From positions 62,149-126,148 of the forward strand of contig NZ_ATYR01000001.1 in assembly GCF_000427785.1 (NCBI RefSeq): a stretch of 64,000 nt of DNA, written 5' to 3'. This stretch comes from Massilia alkalitolerans DSM 17462 (lineage in GTDB: Bacteria > Pseudomonadota > Gammaproteobacteria > Burkholderiales > Burkholderiaceae_D). A program made the translations under genes and the position numbers. Shown here one piece after another: positions 16,885-25,460 of this stretch. The stretch's first letter is position 1. Each line of letters opens with the position of its first letter. The notes below the pieces were generated by a model. It had not been told where the DNA came from. It saw only the letters and a program-made list of their open reading frames with translations, and made no database searches.

Positions 16885-17313
16885 TCAGAAGCTGACGCGC
16901 ACGTAGGGCGCGCTTTGCTTCGCCTCGCCGTGGTAGACGGCTTCGATGTTGTTGCCGTCCGGGTCCAGCACGAAGGCGCCGTAGTAGCCCGGGTGGTAGG
17001 CGCGTTCGCCGGGGCGGCCGTTGTCCCTGCCGCCGGCGGCCAGGGCCGCGAAATAGAAGGCATTGACCATCTTGCGGTCGCGTGCCTGGAAGGCCAGGTG
17101 GTGGCGGCCGGTGAGCACGCCCTGCGCGGCCGCGCTGTCGCGGCTGGAGATGAAGAGTTCGTCAGCCCAGAAGTAATCGTCACCCGCGCCGCCCAGCGGA
17201 ATGCCCAGCACCTCGAACACGGCGCCGTAGAACCTGCGCGATGCGGGCAGGTCCCTGACCACGAGCTGGATGTGGTCGATGAGTCGGCCGCGGTAGATTT
17301 CTTGTGTTTCCAT
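16885..17313 (-). CDS. VOC-superfamily (glyoxalase/bleomycin-resistance fold) protein
   Basis: 142 residues, one vicinal-oxygen-chelate domain: IDHIQLVVRDLPASRRFYG at the start, HHLAFQARD in the middle and FVLDPDGNNIEAV near the end. Metal-ligand positions (His in the first and middle motifs, Glu in the last) are present. Reaction unknown. Likely a single gene between a phosphoesterase and a small membrane-protein pair. Confidence 0.88.
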   Translation of the reverse strand: METQEIYRGRLIDHIQLVVRDLPASRRFYGAVFEVLGIPLGGAGDDYFWADELFISSRDSAAAQGVLTGRHHLAFQARDRKMVNAFYFAALAAGGRDNGRPGERAYHPGYYGAFVLDPDGNNIEAVYHGEAKQSAPYVRVSF

Positions 17314-17397
17314 GCGGTGCTCCTGAAGAAGAAGGTCATGAAAGACAGCGTGTGCGCGAGCAGTGTAGGAGCAAAACCGGGCCGTGGCAACGCTTCT

Positions 17398-17982
17398 CTA
17401 GCGGCTATTCCAGACCGGGGGCAATTGGCCCTTGGCCGTGGCGCGCAACATCTGCAGGCTGTCCTTGTCGATGCGCGCTGCTGGAACATGTTCCAGCACC
17501 TTTGCGGCGAAGTCGGGCAGGCCTGTCATCAGCCCGGATATGCGCACGACTTCGCCGGACTGGAGCTCGATCCGGAACCAGTTCCAGGCTCGGGAGAAGC
17601 GGACCTTGCCGACCTCGTTCCAGCCGAAGGCCAGGCGCCGGCCAGTGGGGCGGCCAAAGTCCATCCCCGCTTCCGATACGGTATGGCGCGCGAAACGATA
17701 GTCGGCCACCAGGTAGGCTGCCAGCAGCGTCATGCCGCTCATGAAGACGTGGAACCAGACGTTGACGGTGTCGTCCGGCCATATAGTGGCGGCCACCATG
17801 GCGCCGGCGAAGAACAGCGTACCGATCACGCCGATGACGAGTAAACCCGCATGATGCTGCACGCGGCGGCCGGCCGCGGCTGGAGCGGCGCGGTGACGGC
17901 TGCGTGCCAGCCAGCGCATGGTCAGCGTCATCGCCACCACCCAGAAAAGTGCTTGTGCAACTGCGCGCAGCCAGTCGGGCAT
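17398..17982 (-). CDS. Membrane protein with two helices and a C-terminal PH-like part
   Basis: 194 residues. One helix at the N terminus (LRAVAQALFWVVAMTLTMRW) and a hairpin at ~48-95 (LLVIGVIGTLFFAGAMVAAT; FMSGMTLLAAYLVADYRF). The rest looks like a PH-type beta sheet (GWNEVGKVRFSRAWNWFRIE, VRISGLM), as in bacterial PH-domain membrane proteins. TGATG overlap with the serine hydrolase gene upstream suggests cotranslation. Function unknown. Confidence 0.72.
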   Translation of the reverse strand: MPDWLRAVAQALFWVVAMTLTMRWLARSRHRAAPAAAGRRVQHHAGLLVIGVIGTLFFAGAMVAATIWPDDTVNVWFHVFMSGMTLLAAYLVADYRFARHTVSEAGMDFGRPTGRRLAFGWNEVGKVRFSRAWNWFRIELQSGEVVRISGLMTGLPDFAAKVLEHVPAARIDKDSLQMLRATAKGQLPPVWNSR

Positions 17983-19361
17983 CACGGTGCTCCTTCCTTC
18001 GGTGCGGCGATCGCGCCGCGGTACAGGGCATCGGTGATGCGCTCCTGGAAGCGCGCCTCGGACGAGAAGCGTCCGGGGTGGCGGTCGGGGTCGTCGCCCA
18101 CGCCGCTGCCGACGTAGATCATGCCGTTCTTCGTGGTCGGATCGAACACGAACAAGGCGTTCAGGCCCCAGGACCAGCCCAGGTGGCCGACCCCGGTGAA
18201 GCCGCCGCCTTCCACCAGGCGGTCGCCGCTGGCCCGGCCGTCCTCCACGATGCTGGTGTCCGTAAAGTGCTGGTTGCCCAGGCCCCAGGCGTGGTACAGG
18301 CCGCGGAAATTGTCGCTGTCGCCATTGCCGCTGCCCGGCCGCAGGGTCCATTGGCGCGACAACATGAGCGCCACCGTTTCCGGCTTCAGTATCTGCCGGC
18401 CCTGATGGCAGCCCTCGTTCATCAGCATCAGCATGAGCTGCGCCAACTCGCCGGCCGAGATGCGCAGGCTGCCCTGCGGGCCGAACAGGGTGCCGTTGGT
18501 GCCCACGAAGTAGCGCTCGAGCCCCGGCGGCGCGAGCGGTGGGTCGAGGTGGAAATCGTCGGACTGCGCGATCCACGGGCCTTGCGGATCCCAGCGTTCG
18601 TCGCCGTCCTTCTCGCGGCGGCGGTACAGGGTGGCGGCGTCCTCGATCCGGGCGGGGGCGAAGTCGGCCAGGTAGAAGCCGGCCTTCAGGCCCATCGGAT
18701 CGAACACCAGGCGCCGCATCAGGCGGTCGAAGCGTTCGCCGCCGGCGCGCTCCATGATGGTGGCGATGATGCCGGAATTGAAGTTGACGTAGTCGAAGTA
18801 GCGCCCCGGCGCATGGGTGCTGGACCACATGGCGCCCTTGCCGTGCAGGCGTCCGCCCGGCTGCAAGACCTCCTTCAGGTCGACCGCGGGGTCGAACTTG
18901 AAGCCGCCCTCGTCGCGCAGCGAGGAGGTGTGCGTGAGCAGCATGCGCAGGGTGATCGCCTGGTCCGGGAAGTGCGGGTTGCGCAACCGGTAGCCGAGCC
19001 AGGCGCTGACGTCCTGGTCCAGCGCCAGCCTGCCCTGCTCCACCAGCTTCATGGCGCCCAGCGTGGTCACCAGCTTGGACACCGAGGCGATGCGAAACAT
19101 CGTGTCGGCGTCCATCGGCTGCGCAGACAGGGTGGCGCTGGCCAGGCGCTTGTAGCCGAACTGGCGGCTGTAGACGATCTCGCCGCCGCGGACCGCCACC
19201 ACCGCCAGGCCGGGCAGCGGAATGGCGGGGTCGTCGACGATGGCCTGCAGTTGCCGCGTCAGGGCCTCGGCCCGGGGCGCGGACAGGGGCGCGGACAGGG
19301 GCGCGGCTGCGCTCGCACAGGACAGCGCCGACAGCGCAAGCATGGCCAGCGTCGATTTCAC
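17982..19361 (-). CDS. Exported serine hydrolase, class C beta-lactamase-like
   Basis: 459 residues. Signal peptide ~1-19 (MKSTLAMLALSALSCASAAA). The beta-lactamase/D-Ala-D-Ala carboxypeptidase fold has SVSK (SxxK, nucleophile Ser) near residue 93 and YVN (YxN) near 195; a GHLGWSWG element near the end stands for the third motif. Such proteins act as esterases, peptidases or amidases; lactamase activity should not be assumed. The start is GTG. A 12-bp direct repeat in the DNA gives LSAPLSAP just after the signal. Confidence 0.87.
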   Translation of the reverse strand: MKSTLAMLALSALSCASAAAPLSAPLSAPRAEALTRQLQAIVDDPAIPLPGLAVVAVRGGEIVYSRQFGYKRLASATLSAQPMDADTMFRIASVSKLVTTLGAMKLVEQGRLALDQDVSAWLGYRLRNPHFPDQAITLRMLLTHTSSLRDEGGFKFDPAVDLKEVLQPGGRLHGKGAMWSSTHAPGRYFDYVNFNSGIIATIMERAGGERFDRLMRRLVFDPMGLKAGFYLADFAPARIEDAATLYRRREKDGDERWDPQGPWIAQSDDFHLDPPLAPPGLERYFVGTNGTLFGPQGSLRISAGELAQLMLMLMNEGCHQGRQILKPETVALMLSRQWTLRPGSGNGDSDNFRGLYHAWGLGNQHFTDTSIVEDGRASGDRLVEGGGFTGVGHLGWSWGLNALFVFDPTTKNGMIYVGSGVGDDPDRHPGRFSSEARFQERITDALYRGAIAAPKEGAP

Positions 19362-19368
19362 GGCCCGG

Positions 19369-21201
19369 TCACGCCTTCTTCTGCTTGGCGATCCAGCCGT
19401 CCACCAGCTCGCCCAGCACGTCGAGCGGCACCGAGCCCGCGCCCAGCACCAGGTCGTGGAAGCCCGGGAGCGAGAACTTGTCGCCCAGTTCCTTCCTGGC
19501 CTTCTCGCGCAGCTCGATGATGCGCAGCATGCCGATCATGTAGGCATTCGCCTGGCCCGGCCAGACGACGTAGCGCTCGACTTCCTGGGCGCCGATGCCG
19601 TAGTCGATGGCTTGCTGGCGTGTCCAGCCCTTCGAGTGCAGGCCGGTGTCGACCACCAGGCGGCGGGCGCGGAACAGTTCCGAACCGAGCGCCCCCAACA
19701 GGCCGGGCACGTCGCCTTCGTACCAGCCCTGCTCCACCGCCAGGCGTTCGGTGTACAGCGCCCAGCCCTCGGCGTGGGCGCTGCCGCCGCTGAAGATGCG
19801 CTGGCTGCGGAATTTCGGGATGCCGGTCAGTTCCTGCTGGATCGCCAGCTGGAAGTGGTGGCCCGGCACCGCCTCGTGGTAGGCCAGGCTGCGCATGCGG
19901 ATCATGTCGAAGCTGGGCCCACGCAGCGGCACCCAGAAGATGCCCGGGCGGGTGCCGTCCGGCGCCGGCAGCGTGTAATGGGCGGCGGCCGAGGGTTCGG
20001 TCAGCGGCGGCACGCGGCGCACCTCGACCGGCGCGCGCGGCTTCAGGTTGAACAGCGTGCTGCTCCTGCGCTCGGCATCCTTCACCATCTCGCCATAGCT
20101 GGCGATGATCGCCGGGCGCGGGTCGCCTTCGCCCTTCGGCTGGAAGCGCGCATCGAGCTGCTTCATACGGGTTTCGATGTTGCCCTCGGTCAGGCCGAGC
20201 GAGCGCAAGTGGCGGTCCATCTCGCCTTCGATGCGCGCCACCTCGCGCAGGCCGATCTCGTGGATCTCGTTCGGCGACAGCTTGGTGCTGGTGAAGTTCT
20301 CGACCGCGCGCGCATAGGCCGCGGCGCCGTTCGGCAGGCGCGAGATGCCGGCCACGTCACCGGTACGCGGGTGGATTTCAAGCATGAATTCCTGCACCCG
20401 CTTGTAGGCCGGGCGGATGCGCTCGTCCACGATGCGGGCGGCGCGCGCCAGTGCCGCGTTGCGCACGTCCGGGTTCAGGCCTTCGATCTTCTCGGTGCGC
20501 TGGGCCAGCGAGGTCACCAGGACGTTCTCGTTCGCCGCCGGCTTGAGGAAGCTGTCGACCTGGAATTGCGCGCGCTCGAGGATGAAGCGCGGCGGGATCA
20601 GGGACTTGGCGGCGGCCTCGCGGGCGCGCGCCAGCGCTTCGTCCATGCGGGTGCCGACCTGCTCCAGGCGCGCCAGGTAGCTGTCGAGGTCCTGCGGGTT
20701 GCGCAACGGGTGGGTGGTGTTCATGAAGTTGACCAGGCCGACCTGCACACCGCTGAACTGCGAGAACACGAAGGCATGGTCCTCATACGGCTCGTTGGCG
20801 ATCACGTTCTGCAGCGACCAGCGCATCACCGCGCTTGATATCCGCTGGTTCTCGTCGAGCGGGCCTGCCATCCACTTGTCCAAGCGCGCCAGGCCGGTCC
20901 TGGCCAGCGCCTGCATCTTCTGGCGATGGGCTTTCGTCATCGGCGTCAGCTCGCGGTCCAGCTTCGCCTGCTCGGCGCCGCTGAAGTACTGGGTGGACGT
21001 GGCCATCTGCGGGTTCAGGCGCACCCAGTCTTCGGCAAACTTGTCGGCCCAGGTATCGAAGGCCTTGTTCGGCTTGGCGCTGGCAGCCTTGGCCGCGGGC
21101 GCGGCCAGTGCGGCGCTCGGCATGGTCGCAACAGCGATGGCGGCGGGGATGAACAGGGCGGCGATGGCGGCGCGCAGGCTGCGATGGCGGAGGGATGGCA
21201 T
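19369..21201 (-). CDS. Exported DUF885-family metallopeptidase-like protein
   Basis: 610 residues. MPSLRHRSLRAAIAALFIPAAIA is a signal peptide. The DUF885 body is helical and has the conserved YHEAVPGHHFQ (HExxxGH) near residue 435 and an AEGWALYTE block ~40 residues later, both likely zinc-binding. Family members are periplasmic or lipoprotein peptidases. Start at 21201 chosen because it opens the signal peptide; upstream codons are unlike a protein. Seven bp separate it from the serine hydrolase gene, so a two- or three-gene operon is likely. Confidence 0.87.
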   Translation of the reverse strand: MPSLRHRSLRAAIAALFIPAAIAVATMPSAALAAPAAKAASAKPNKAFDTWADKFAEDWVRLNPQMATSTQYFSGAEQAKLDRELTPMTKAHRQKMQALARTGLARLDKWMAGPLDENQRISSAVMRWSLQNVIANEPYEDHAFVFSQFSGVQVGLVNFMNTTHPLRNPQDLDSYLARLEQVGTRMDEALARAREAAAKSLIPPRFILERAQFQVDSFLKPAANENVLVTSLAQRTEKIEGLNPDVRNAALARAARIVDERIRPAYKRVQEFMLEIHPRTGDVAGISRLPNGAAAYARAVENFTSTKLSPNEIHEIGLREVARIEGEMDRHLRSLGLTEGNIETRMKQLDARFQPKGEGDPRPAIIASYGEMVKDAERRSSTLFNLKPRAPVEVRRVPPLTEPSAAAHYTLPAPDGTRPGIFWVPLRGPSFDMIRMRSLAYHEAVPGHHFQLAIQQELTGIPKFRSQRIFSGGSAHAEGWALYTERLAVEQGWYEGDVPGLLGALGSELFRARRLVVDTGLHSKGWTRQQAIDYGIGAQEVERYVVWPGQANAYMIGMLRIIELREKARKELGDKFSLPGFHDLVLGAGSVPLDVLGELVDGWIAKQKKA

Positions 21202-21373
21202 CTTGGTCTCGTATCCTTGGTCGTTGTGGTGTCGGTCGACGGCGCCGGGCGCCGTGCTTGCCGCGGAGGAATCTAACATGGAAGAGCTCAAAGAAACAAC
21301 GTGCCCGTGGTATGTACAGACGAGCCGTCCATACGCTGCTAGACTGGGCCGGAGCCATCCACGACGACCCGAC

Positions 21374-21772
21374 ATGCCCATGCTCCGACGCCCGATTGCT
21401 TCCCTTGCCTTCCTTGCCCTCCTGCTGGCGGGGATCGATGGCCGCGCCGCCGAACCCGCCTACCCGACCACCATGGCCGAATTGCCGGACGCGGTGCGCG
21501 AGCTGCTGGTCCGCCGCGAGGATGGAATGGCCGATGTCGGCGGGCCGTTCAGCGAGGCTTGCGTGCGCAAGCCCGGTACCTTCCACGCGCGCCTGGTCTG
21601 GGCCGAAGTGCGGGCGGATACGGTGCTGGTGCGCTACGAGCGTGGCGGACTTGCCGGCCCGCGTCCCTACCAGGTGGAGTTCACCAGGATCGGGGACAGC
21701 TGGAGCGAAGTGGTCCAGCATACCCGCCTTACCTGGTCGGGCCGGCCACGCGCGTTCGGCCCCGCACATTAA
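21374..21772 (+). CDS. Small exported protein of unknown function
   Basis: 132 residues. MPMLRRPIASLAFLALLLAGIDGRA is a signal peptide; the mature part is beta-rich (TFHARLVWAEVRADTVLVRY, YQVEFTRIGDSWSEV). One cysteine. No recognised family. Divergent from the DUF885 gene. An ATG at 21380 is a possible alternative start. Confidence 0.65.
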   Translation: MPMLRRPIASLAFLALLLAGIDGRAAEPAYPTTMAELPDAVRELLVRREDGMADVGGPFSEACVRKPGTFHARLVWAEVRADTVLVRYERGGLAGPRPYQVEFTRIGDSWSEVVQHTRLTWSGRPRAFGPAH

Positions 21773-21774
21773 GT

Positions 21775-21856
21775 TCGATTATTGAACTATTATTGCCCTT
21801 GCCTTCGGGCATCCGCTCACTGCCATCGCGACGGTGAAATAATAATTCATAATCGA
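21775..21856. repeat. 82-bp element with ~20-bp imperfect terminal inverted repeats
   Basis: The left arm TCGATTATTGAACTATTATT (21775-21794) matches the reverse complement of the right arm (21838-21856) with one mismatch and one missing base. The arms are AT-rich in a GC-rich genome; the 43-bp centre contains a GCCC-N8-GGGC hairpin. It fills the gap between the small exported gene and the ThuA gene, ending 7 bp before the ATG. It may be a MITE-like relic or a regulatory cruciform. No second copy was seen in this window. Confidence 0.5.
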
Positions 21857-21863
21857 GACAAAA

Positions 21864-22625
21864 ATGAAATCTTCTTTCATGGCGCCGGCACTGCTGTGCG
21901 CTTCCCTGCTGGCCGCCGCGCCAGCCCAGGCCGAACAATTCAAGGTCCTCGTGTTCACCAAGACCGCAGGCTGGCACCATGACGCCGTGCACGCAGGCGT
22001 GAGCGCCGTCGAGGAACTGGGCAAGCTGCACGACTTCAAGGTCTTCTGGACCGCCGACGCGGGACGCGTGATGAACGACGCCGAACTGTCCAAGTACCAG
22101 GCCGTCGTTTTCCTCTTGACCACCGGCGACGTGCTCGACGACAAGCAGCAGGCCGCCTTCGAGCGCTACATCCGCAAGGGCGGCGGCTTCGTGGGCGTGC
22201 ACAGCGCCTCGGACACCGAATACGGCTGGCCGTGGTACACCAGGATGGTCGGCCACATGTTCCACGTGCACCCGGCGGTGCAGACCGCGGTGCTGCAGGT
22301 CCGCGACCGCAACTTCCCGGGCATGGAGCGCTTCGCGCCGCGCACCCTGTTCACCGAGGAATGGTATGAGTTCGGTCCGCCGACTTCCGGCAAGCTGAAT
22401 TACCTCTTGAGCGTCGACGAGTCCACCTACAAACCCGAGACCAGCAAGGGCAAGGGCATGGGCGCCTTCCACCCGATCAGCTGGTACCAGGCCTACGATG
22501 GCGGACGCGCCTTCTACACGGCGCTGGGCCACATGCAGGCCACCTACCGCGACCCGGTGTTCCTGCACCACCTGTACGGCGGCATCTACTGGGCGGCGAC
22601 GGGACGCGGTTTCAAGGCCGAGTAG
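21864..22625 (+). CDS. Exported ThuA-domain protein
   Basis: 253 residues. Signal peptide ~1-23 (LLCASLLAAAPAQA). The rest is one ThuA-like domain, a glutamine-amidotransferase-like fold: VLVFTKTAGWHHDAV, VVFLLTTGDVLDD, GGGFVGVHSASDTEY, YTALGHMQATY, LHHLYGGIYWA. ThuA relates to trehalose use in rhizobia; many exported homologues act in sugar breakdown, but the reaction here cannot be told. Confidence 0.88.
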   Translation: MKSSFMAPALLCASLLAAAPAQAEQFKVLVFTKTAGWHHDAVHAGVSAVEELGKLHDFKVFWTADAGRVMNDAELSKYQAVVFLLTTGDVLDDKQQAAFERYIRKGGGFVGVHSASDTEYGWPWYTRMVGHMFHVHPAVQTAVLQVRDRNFPGMERFAPRTLFTEEWYEFGPPTSGKLNYLLSVDESTYKPETSKGKGMGAFHPISWYQAYDGGRAFYTALGHMQATYRDPVFLHHLYGGIYWAATGRGFKAE

Positions 22626-22742
22626 GATGTGGTTGCAGCGCAAGCGGCTGCGGGTGGCGTGATGCCTTGCTGCCGCACGTCAAAGGCGCTGCTGTGCTGA
22701 GCAACTATGCTGTTTCCACATGGAAATCAAATGGAGGCAGGC

Positions 22743-23204
22743 ATGGACAAAACGGCAGACAGCATCCCCATCAGCGATAACCAGGCGATCGCGTTATGGA
22801 ACCCGACCGCCGCCGCACTGTGGAGCCTGGTCTTCACACCGGCCTTCGGCGCCTGGCTCCACATGCGCAACTGGGAGCGGCTCGGACAGCCGGACAAGGC
22901 CAGGCACGCACGCTACTGGTTCGCCGGCATGCTCCTGATTGCCATCGCCAGTTACGCCGCCGGCGCTGCGGGCGCCCTGCTTGGCCGCGACGATCTCACC
23001 GCGCCCTGGTGGGCCTCGCTGGCCTTGTTCGGCGCCTGGGGTGTGGGGTCGGCCTACCAGCAGATCAAGCATGTCGACGACCACCACGGCGAAAGCTATG
23101 CGCGCCGCTCCTGGGCTGCGCCTATCCTGGTCGGCGTGGCCGCGATCTGCGCCATTCCGTTTGCGGCCGGCGTTGTGACCGCCTTCCGGGTCGCGACCGC
23201 GTAA
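22743..23204 (+). CDS. Small membrane protein, first of a tandem pair
   Basis: 153 residues. Shares with the next gene the block LWNPTAAALWSLVFTPAFGAW, HMRNWERLG and a conserved YARR near the end. Three to four hydrophobic helices (WSLVFTPAFGAWLHM; LLIAIASYAAGAAGALLG; SLALFGAWGVGSAY; ILVGVAAICAIPFAAGVV). No known family; no catalytic motif. Confidence 0.7.
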   Translation: MDKTADSIPISDNQAIALWNPTAAALWSLVFTPAFGAWLHMRNWERLGQPDKARHARYWFAGMLLIAIASYAAGAAGALLGRDDLTAPWWASLALFGAWGVGSAYQQIKHVDDHHGESYARRSWAAPILVGVAAICAIPFAAGVVTAFRVATA

Positions 23205-23225
23205 TCCGCCGCGGGCACGAGCGCC

Positions 23226-23699
23226 ATGGACACGACGCTGCAGACATCCACCGCCGCCCGTCCTGCGCCGGCAGGACGTGACCTGGCATTGTGGAACCCG
23301 GCGGCGGCCGCGCTCTGGAGCGTCGTCCTGTCGCCGGCCTTCGGCGCCTGGCTCCACATGCGCAACTGGGAGCGCCTCGGGGAGGACGACAAGGCCAGGG
23401 ACGCGGCCAGCTGGTTCGCCATGGCCTGCGGCCTGCACGCCGTGAACCTGCTCATCGTGCTGGCCGGCGCGGTGCTCGGACGCGAGACCGGCCTGCCCCA
23501 CCCGGTCGGCCTGGCCTTCCTGGCCGTCTGGTACATCCGCTCCGGCCATGCCCAGGTCCGCCATGTCGCCGACCTGCACGGTCCGGCATATGCGCGCCGG
23601 TTCTGGCTTGGGACGCTCCTTGTGGGTGTGGCGGCGATCGCCGCCCTGGTCTGCCTGACGGCGATCCTGATCCTGGCGGTATCGCCCTGGCGCCGATAG
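23226..23699 (+). CDS. Small membrane protein, second of a tandem pair
   Basis: 157 residues, paralogue of the preceding protein (LALWNPAAAALWSVV, FGAWLHMRNWERLG, HVADLHGPAYARR). Same helix layout. The 22-bp gap suggests one transcript. The two copies differ mainly in the second and third helices, so the duplication is not very recent. Function unknown. Confidence 0.7.
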   Translation: MDTTLQTSTAARPAPAGRDLALWNPAAAALWSVVLSPAFGAWLHMRNWERLGEDDKARDAASWFAMACGLHAVNLLIVLAGAVLGRETGLPHPVGLAFLAVWYIRSGHAQVRHVADLHGPAYARRFWLGTLLVGVAAIAALVCLTAILILAVSPWRR

Positions 23700-23717
23700 T
23701 AGCGCTGGTCGGCGAGC

Positions 23718-24797
23718 TTATTGCCCCGCGGCGGCCAGCGCGCCGCCTTCCTTGAGCCGGCGCCGCAGCAGGTCCTCGGCTACGTCAAGCGCCTTGTCCG
23801 GCGCCGCGGAGATATCCGGAATCACGCCCGCGCCTTCCCAGTTGGACCCGGTGATCGGGTTGATGGCGCGCCTGTTGGGAATGAAGGCAAAGAAATGCTC
23901 GCCGATGCGGAAGGCGCGCGACGGGTGGGCGCCGCCCCAGGTCGGCGCGCCGATCACCGTGGCGCGCTTGAGTGCCTGCATCGTGTAGACGAACTCTTCG
24001 CCTGCCGACTTGGTGTCGGGGCTGACCAGGATCAGGACCGGCTTCTTGCTGCCGTAGCGCTTGCCATCGAGCTTGTCGACGGTCCAGTGCTGCTTGCTGA
24101 TGCCGGTGCTGCGATCCCAGATGTCGTTGAGGCGGGTACGCTGGTCCACGAAATAACTGATGAGTAAGGCCACGCCTTCCGGATTGCCGCCACGGTGCGC
24201 GCGCAGGTCCATGATCAGGCCGTCGGTCCCGGCAAGTTCATCCATGGCAGCGGCGAACCTGGCGCCCGAGATGAAGGGAGGAGCGAAACCGGAAATCTTC
24301 AGGTAGCCGATGTTGCCGTCCAGGCGCTCGACCTTGTCGACCGGGTTCGCCATGACGTAGGTGATCTGGCGCATCACGAAGTTGTTGCGCCGCTCCCAGT
24401 CCGCCTGCGTCTCCGGCCGCGGCCCGCCCTTGCTGTCAGGAGGGAGCGGGTCGGCGCTGAACCCGACCATCATGTGCCGGTCAGGGGCGATGCTCTGGAC
24501 GTCGTCGGTGAGCTGCTGCGCCAGCTGTTCGGCGTCCGTCACCCGATCGTAGATGCCCTCCTGCTGGCGCCGGCGCAGGAAGGCTTCGACCTGATTCACC
24601 TTGTCGGGCAAGACATAATGCCTGTTGTATTGCGTGATCAGCCCATCGATAGCCTCGCGGCTTGTGCCGCGATCGATCGCTACCTTAGGCTGCGGCACGT
24701 ACATCTGCCACAAGTGCGCCCAGATAGGCATGGTGGCAGCGATACCGGCAACGGCCAGCACCAGCAAAGGCGCTGTGACGATCCATTTCTTCTTCAT
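23718..24797 (-). CDS. S41-family (tail-specific/IRBP-like) peptidase, membrane-anchored or exported
   Basis: 359 residues. MKKKWIVTAPLLVLAVAGIAA is a signal or anchor. A helical region (~50-110) precedes the S41 core: GNIGYLKISGF, GLIMDLRAHRGGNP and the catalytic Ser in TKSAGEEFVYTMQ, then GAPTWGGA. No PDZ domain is evident, as in IRBP-like S41 proteins. AAGGAAG precedes the ATG at 24797; an upstream reading begins outside the signal. Substrate unknown. Confidence 0.87.
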   Translation of the reverse strand: MKKKWIVTAPLLVLAVAGIAATMPIWAHLWQMYVPQPKVAIDRGTSREAIDGLITQYNRHYVLPDKVNQVEAFLRRRQQEGIYDRVTDAEQLAQQLTDDVQSIAPDRHMMVGFSADPLPPDSKGGPRPETQADWERRNNFVMRQITYVMANPVDKVERLDGNIGYLKISGFAPPFISGARFAAAMDELAGTDGLIMDLRAHRGGNPEGVALLISYFVDQRTRLNDIWDRSTGISKQHWTVDKLDGKRYGSKKPVLILVSPDTKSAGEEFVYTMQALKRATVIGAPTWGGAHPSRAFRIGEHFFAFIPNRRAINPITGSNWEGAGVIPDISAAPDKALDVAEDLLRRRLKEGGALAAAGQ

Positions 24798-24902
24798 TGT
24801 CTTCCTTATCGTGGCATGCAATGTTCATGCCTGGTGGGTATGACGGAAACAATTACTTCATTCTTGAAGCAGAGAAACGGATCGAGCATAGCACGACAAT
24901 TA

Positions 24903-25445
24903 CTATTTAATAGCACTTTCTCCTGCCACTTGCGCGTCCGCCGTGATCGCCAGCATCGGCTCGCGCTGCCAGCTCCAGCTGCGCGCCAGGCGCCAGTCGC
25001 GCGCCCCGCCCTCCACCACGACCTGCCAGTGGGTGGCCTCGAGTCCGGGCGCCTGCGCCACGAAGCGGCCGTGGGCGTCCGGCAGGGCTTCGAGGACGCG
25101 GTCGCGTTCCGGCTGGGTCGGATGCGCGAGGCGGATGTGGAAGGGTGCGCGCACCGGCTCGCCATGACTGAGCAGGGTGCCGGTCACGCGCCCGGCCGCG
25201 GCATCGTAGCCAGCTTCGAAGCGCAGACCGAGGCGGCTGGCGGCGCGGTCGCGCCCCAGTTCCTGGTTGATGGCCTTGCCCTGCTTGTAGTAGTCGCCGA
25301 CCACCATCGCGTCCGGGCGGCTCAGCGCCAGCGAGAGCATGACGAAGCCGCCGACCAGCACCAGCACCGGGCCGATCATCAGGAACCAGGGCCAGCGGTG
25401 CCGGTACCAGGGGGCGGCCGGCTGGAGGCTCATATTCGCTTGCAT
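24903..25445 (-). CDS. ccoH: FixH/CcoH-like cbb3 oxidase assembly protein
   Basis: 180 residues. One helix (WPWFLMIGPVLVLVGGFVMLSLALS) then SRPDAMVVGDYYKQGKAINQ, the conserved CcoH/FixH motif; the rest is a periplasmic beta domain. Needed for cbb3 assembly in other species. It lies 15 bp after ccoG at the end of the operon. AAAGGAG precedes the ATG. Confidence 0.9.
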   Translation of the reverse strand: MQANMSLQPAAPWYRHRWPWFLMIGPVLVLVGGFVMLSLALSRPDAMVVGDYYKQGKAINQELGRDRAASRLGLRFEAGYDAAAGRVTGTLLSHGEPVRAPFHIRLAHPTQPERDRVLEALPDAHGRFVAQAPGLEATHWQVVVEGGARDWRLARSWSWQREPMLAITADAQVAGESAIK

Positions 25446-25460
25446 GTTGTTTGCTCCTTT

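Noticed and set aside
14002..17844. 1280-codon plus-strand open frame
   Set aside because: It crosses six real genes in the wrong frame or strand; no domain is visible in it.
19280..19310. 12-bp tandem repeat
   Set aside because: It lies inside the serine hydrolase gene and only doubles LSAP after the signal peptide; not a separate element.
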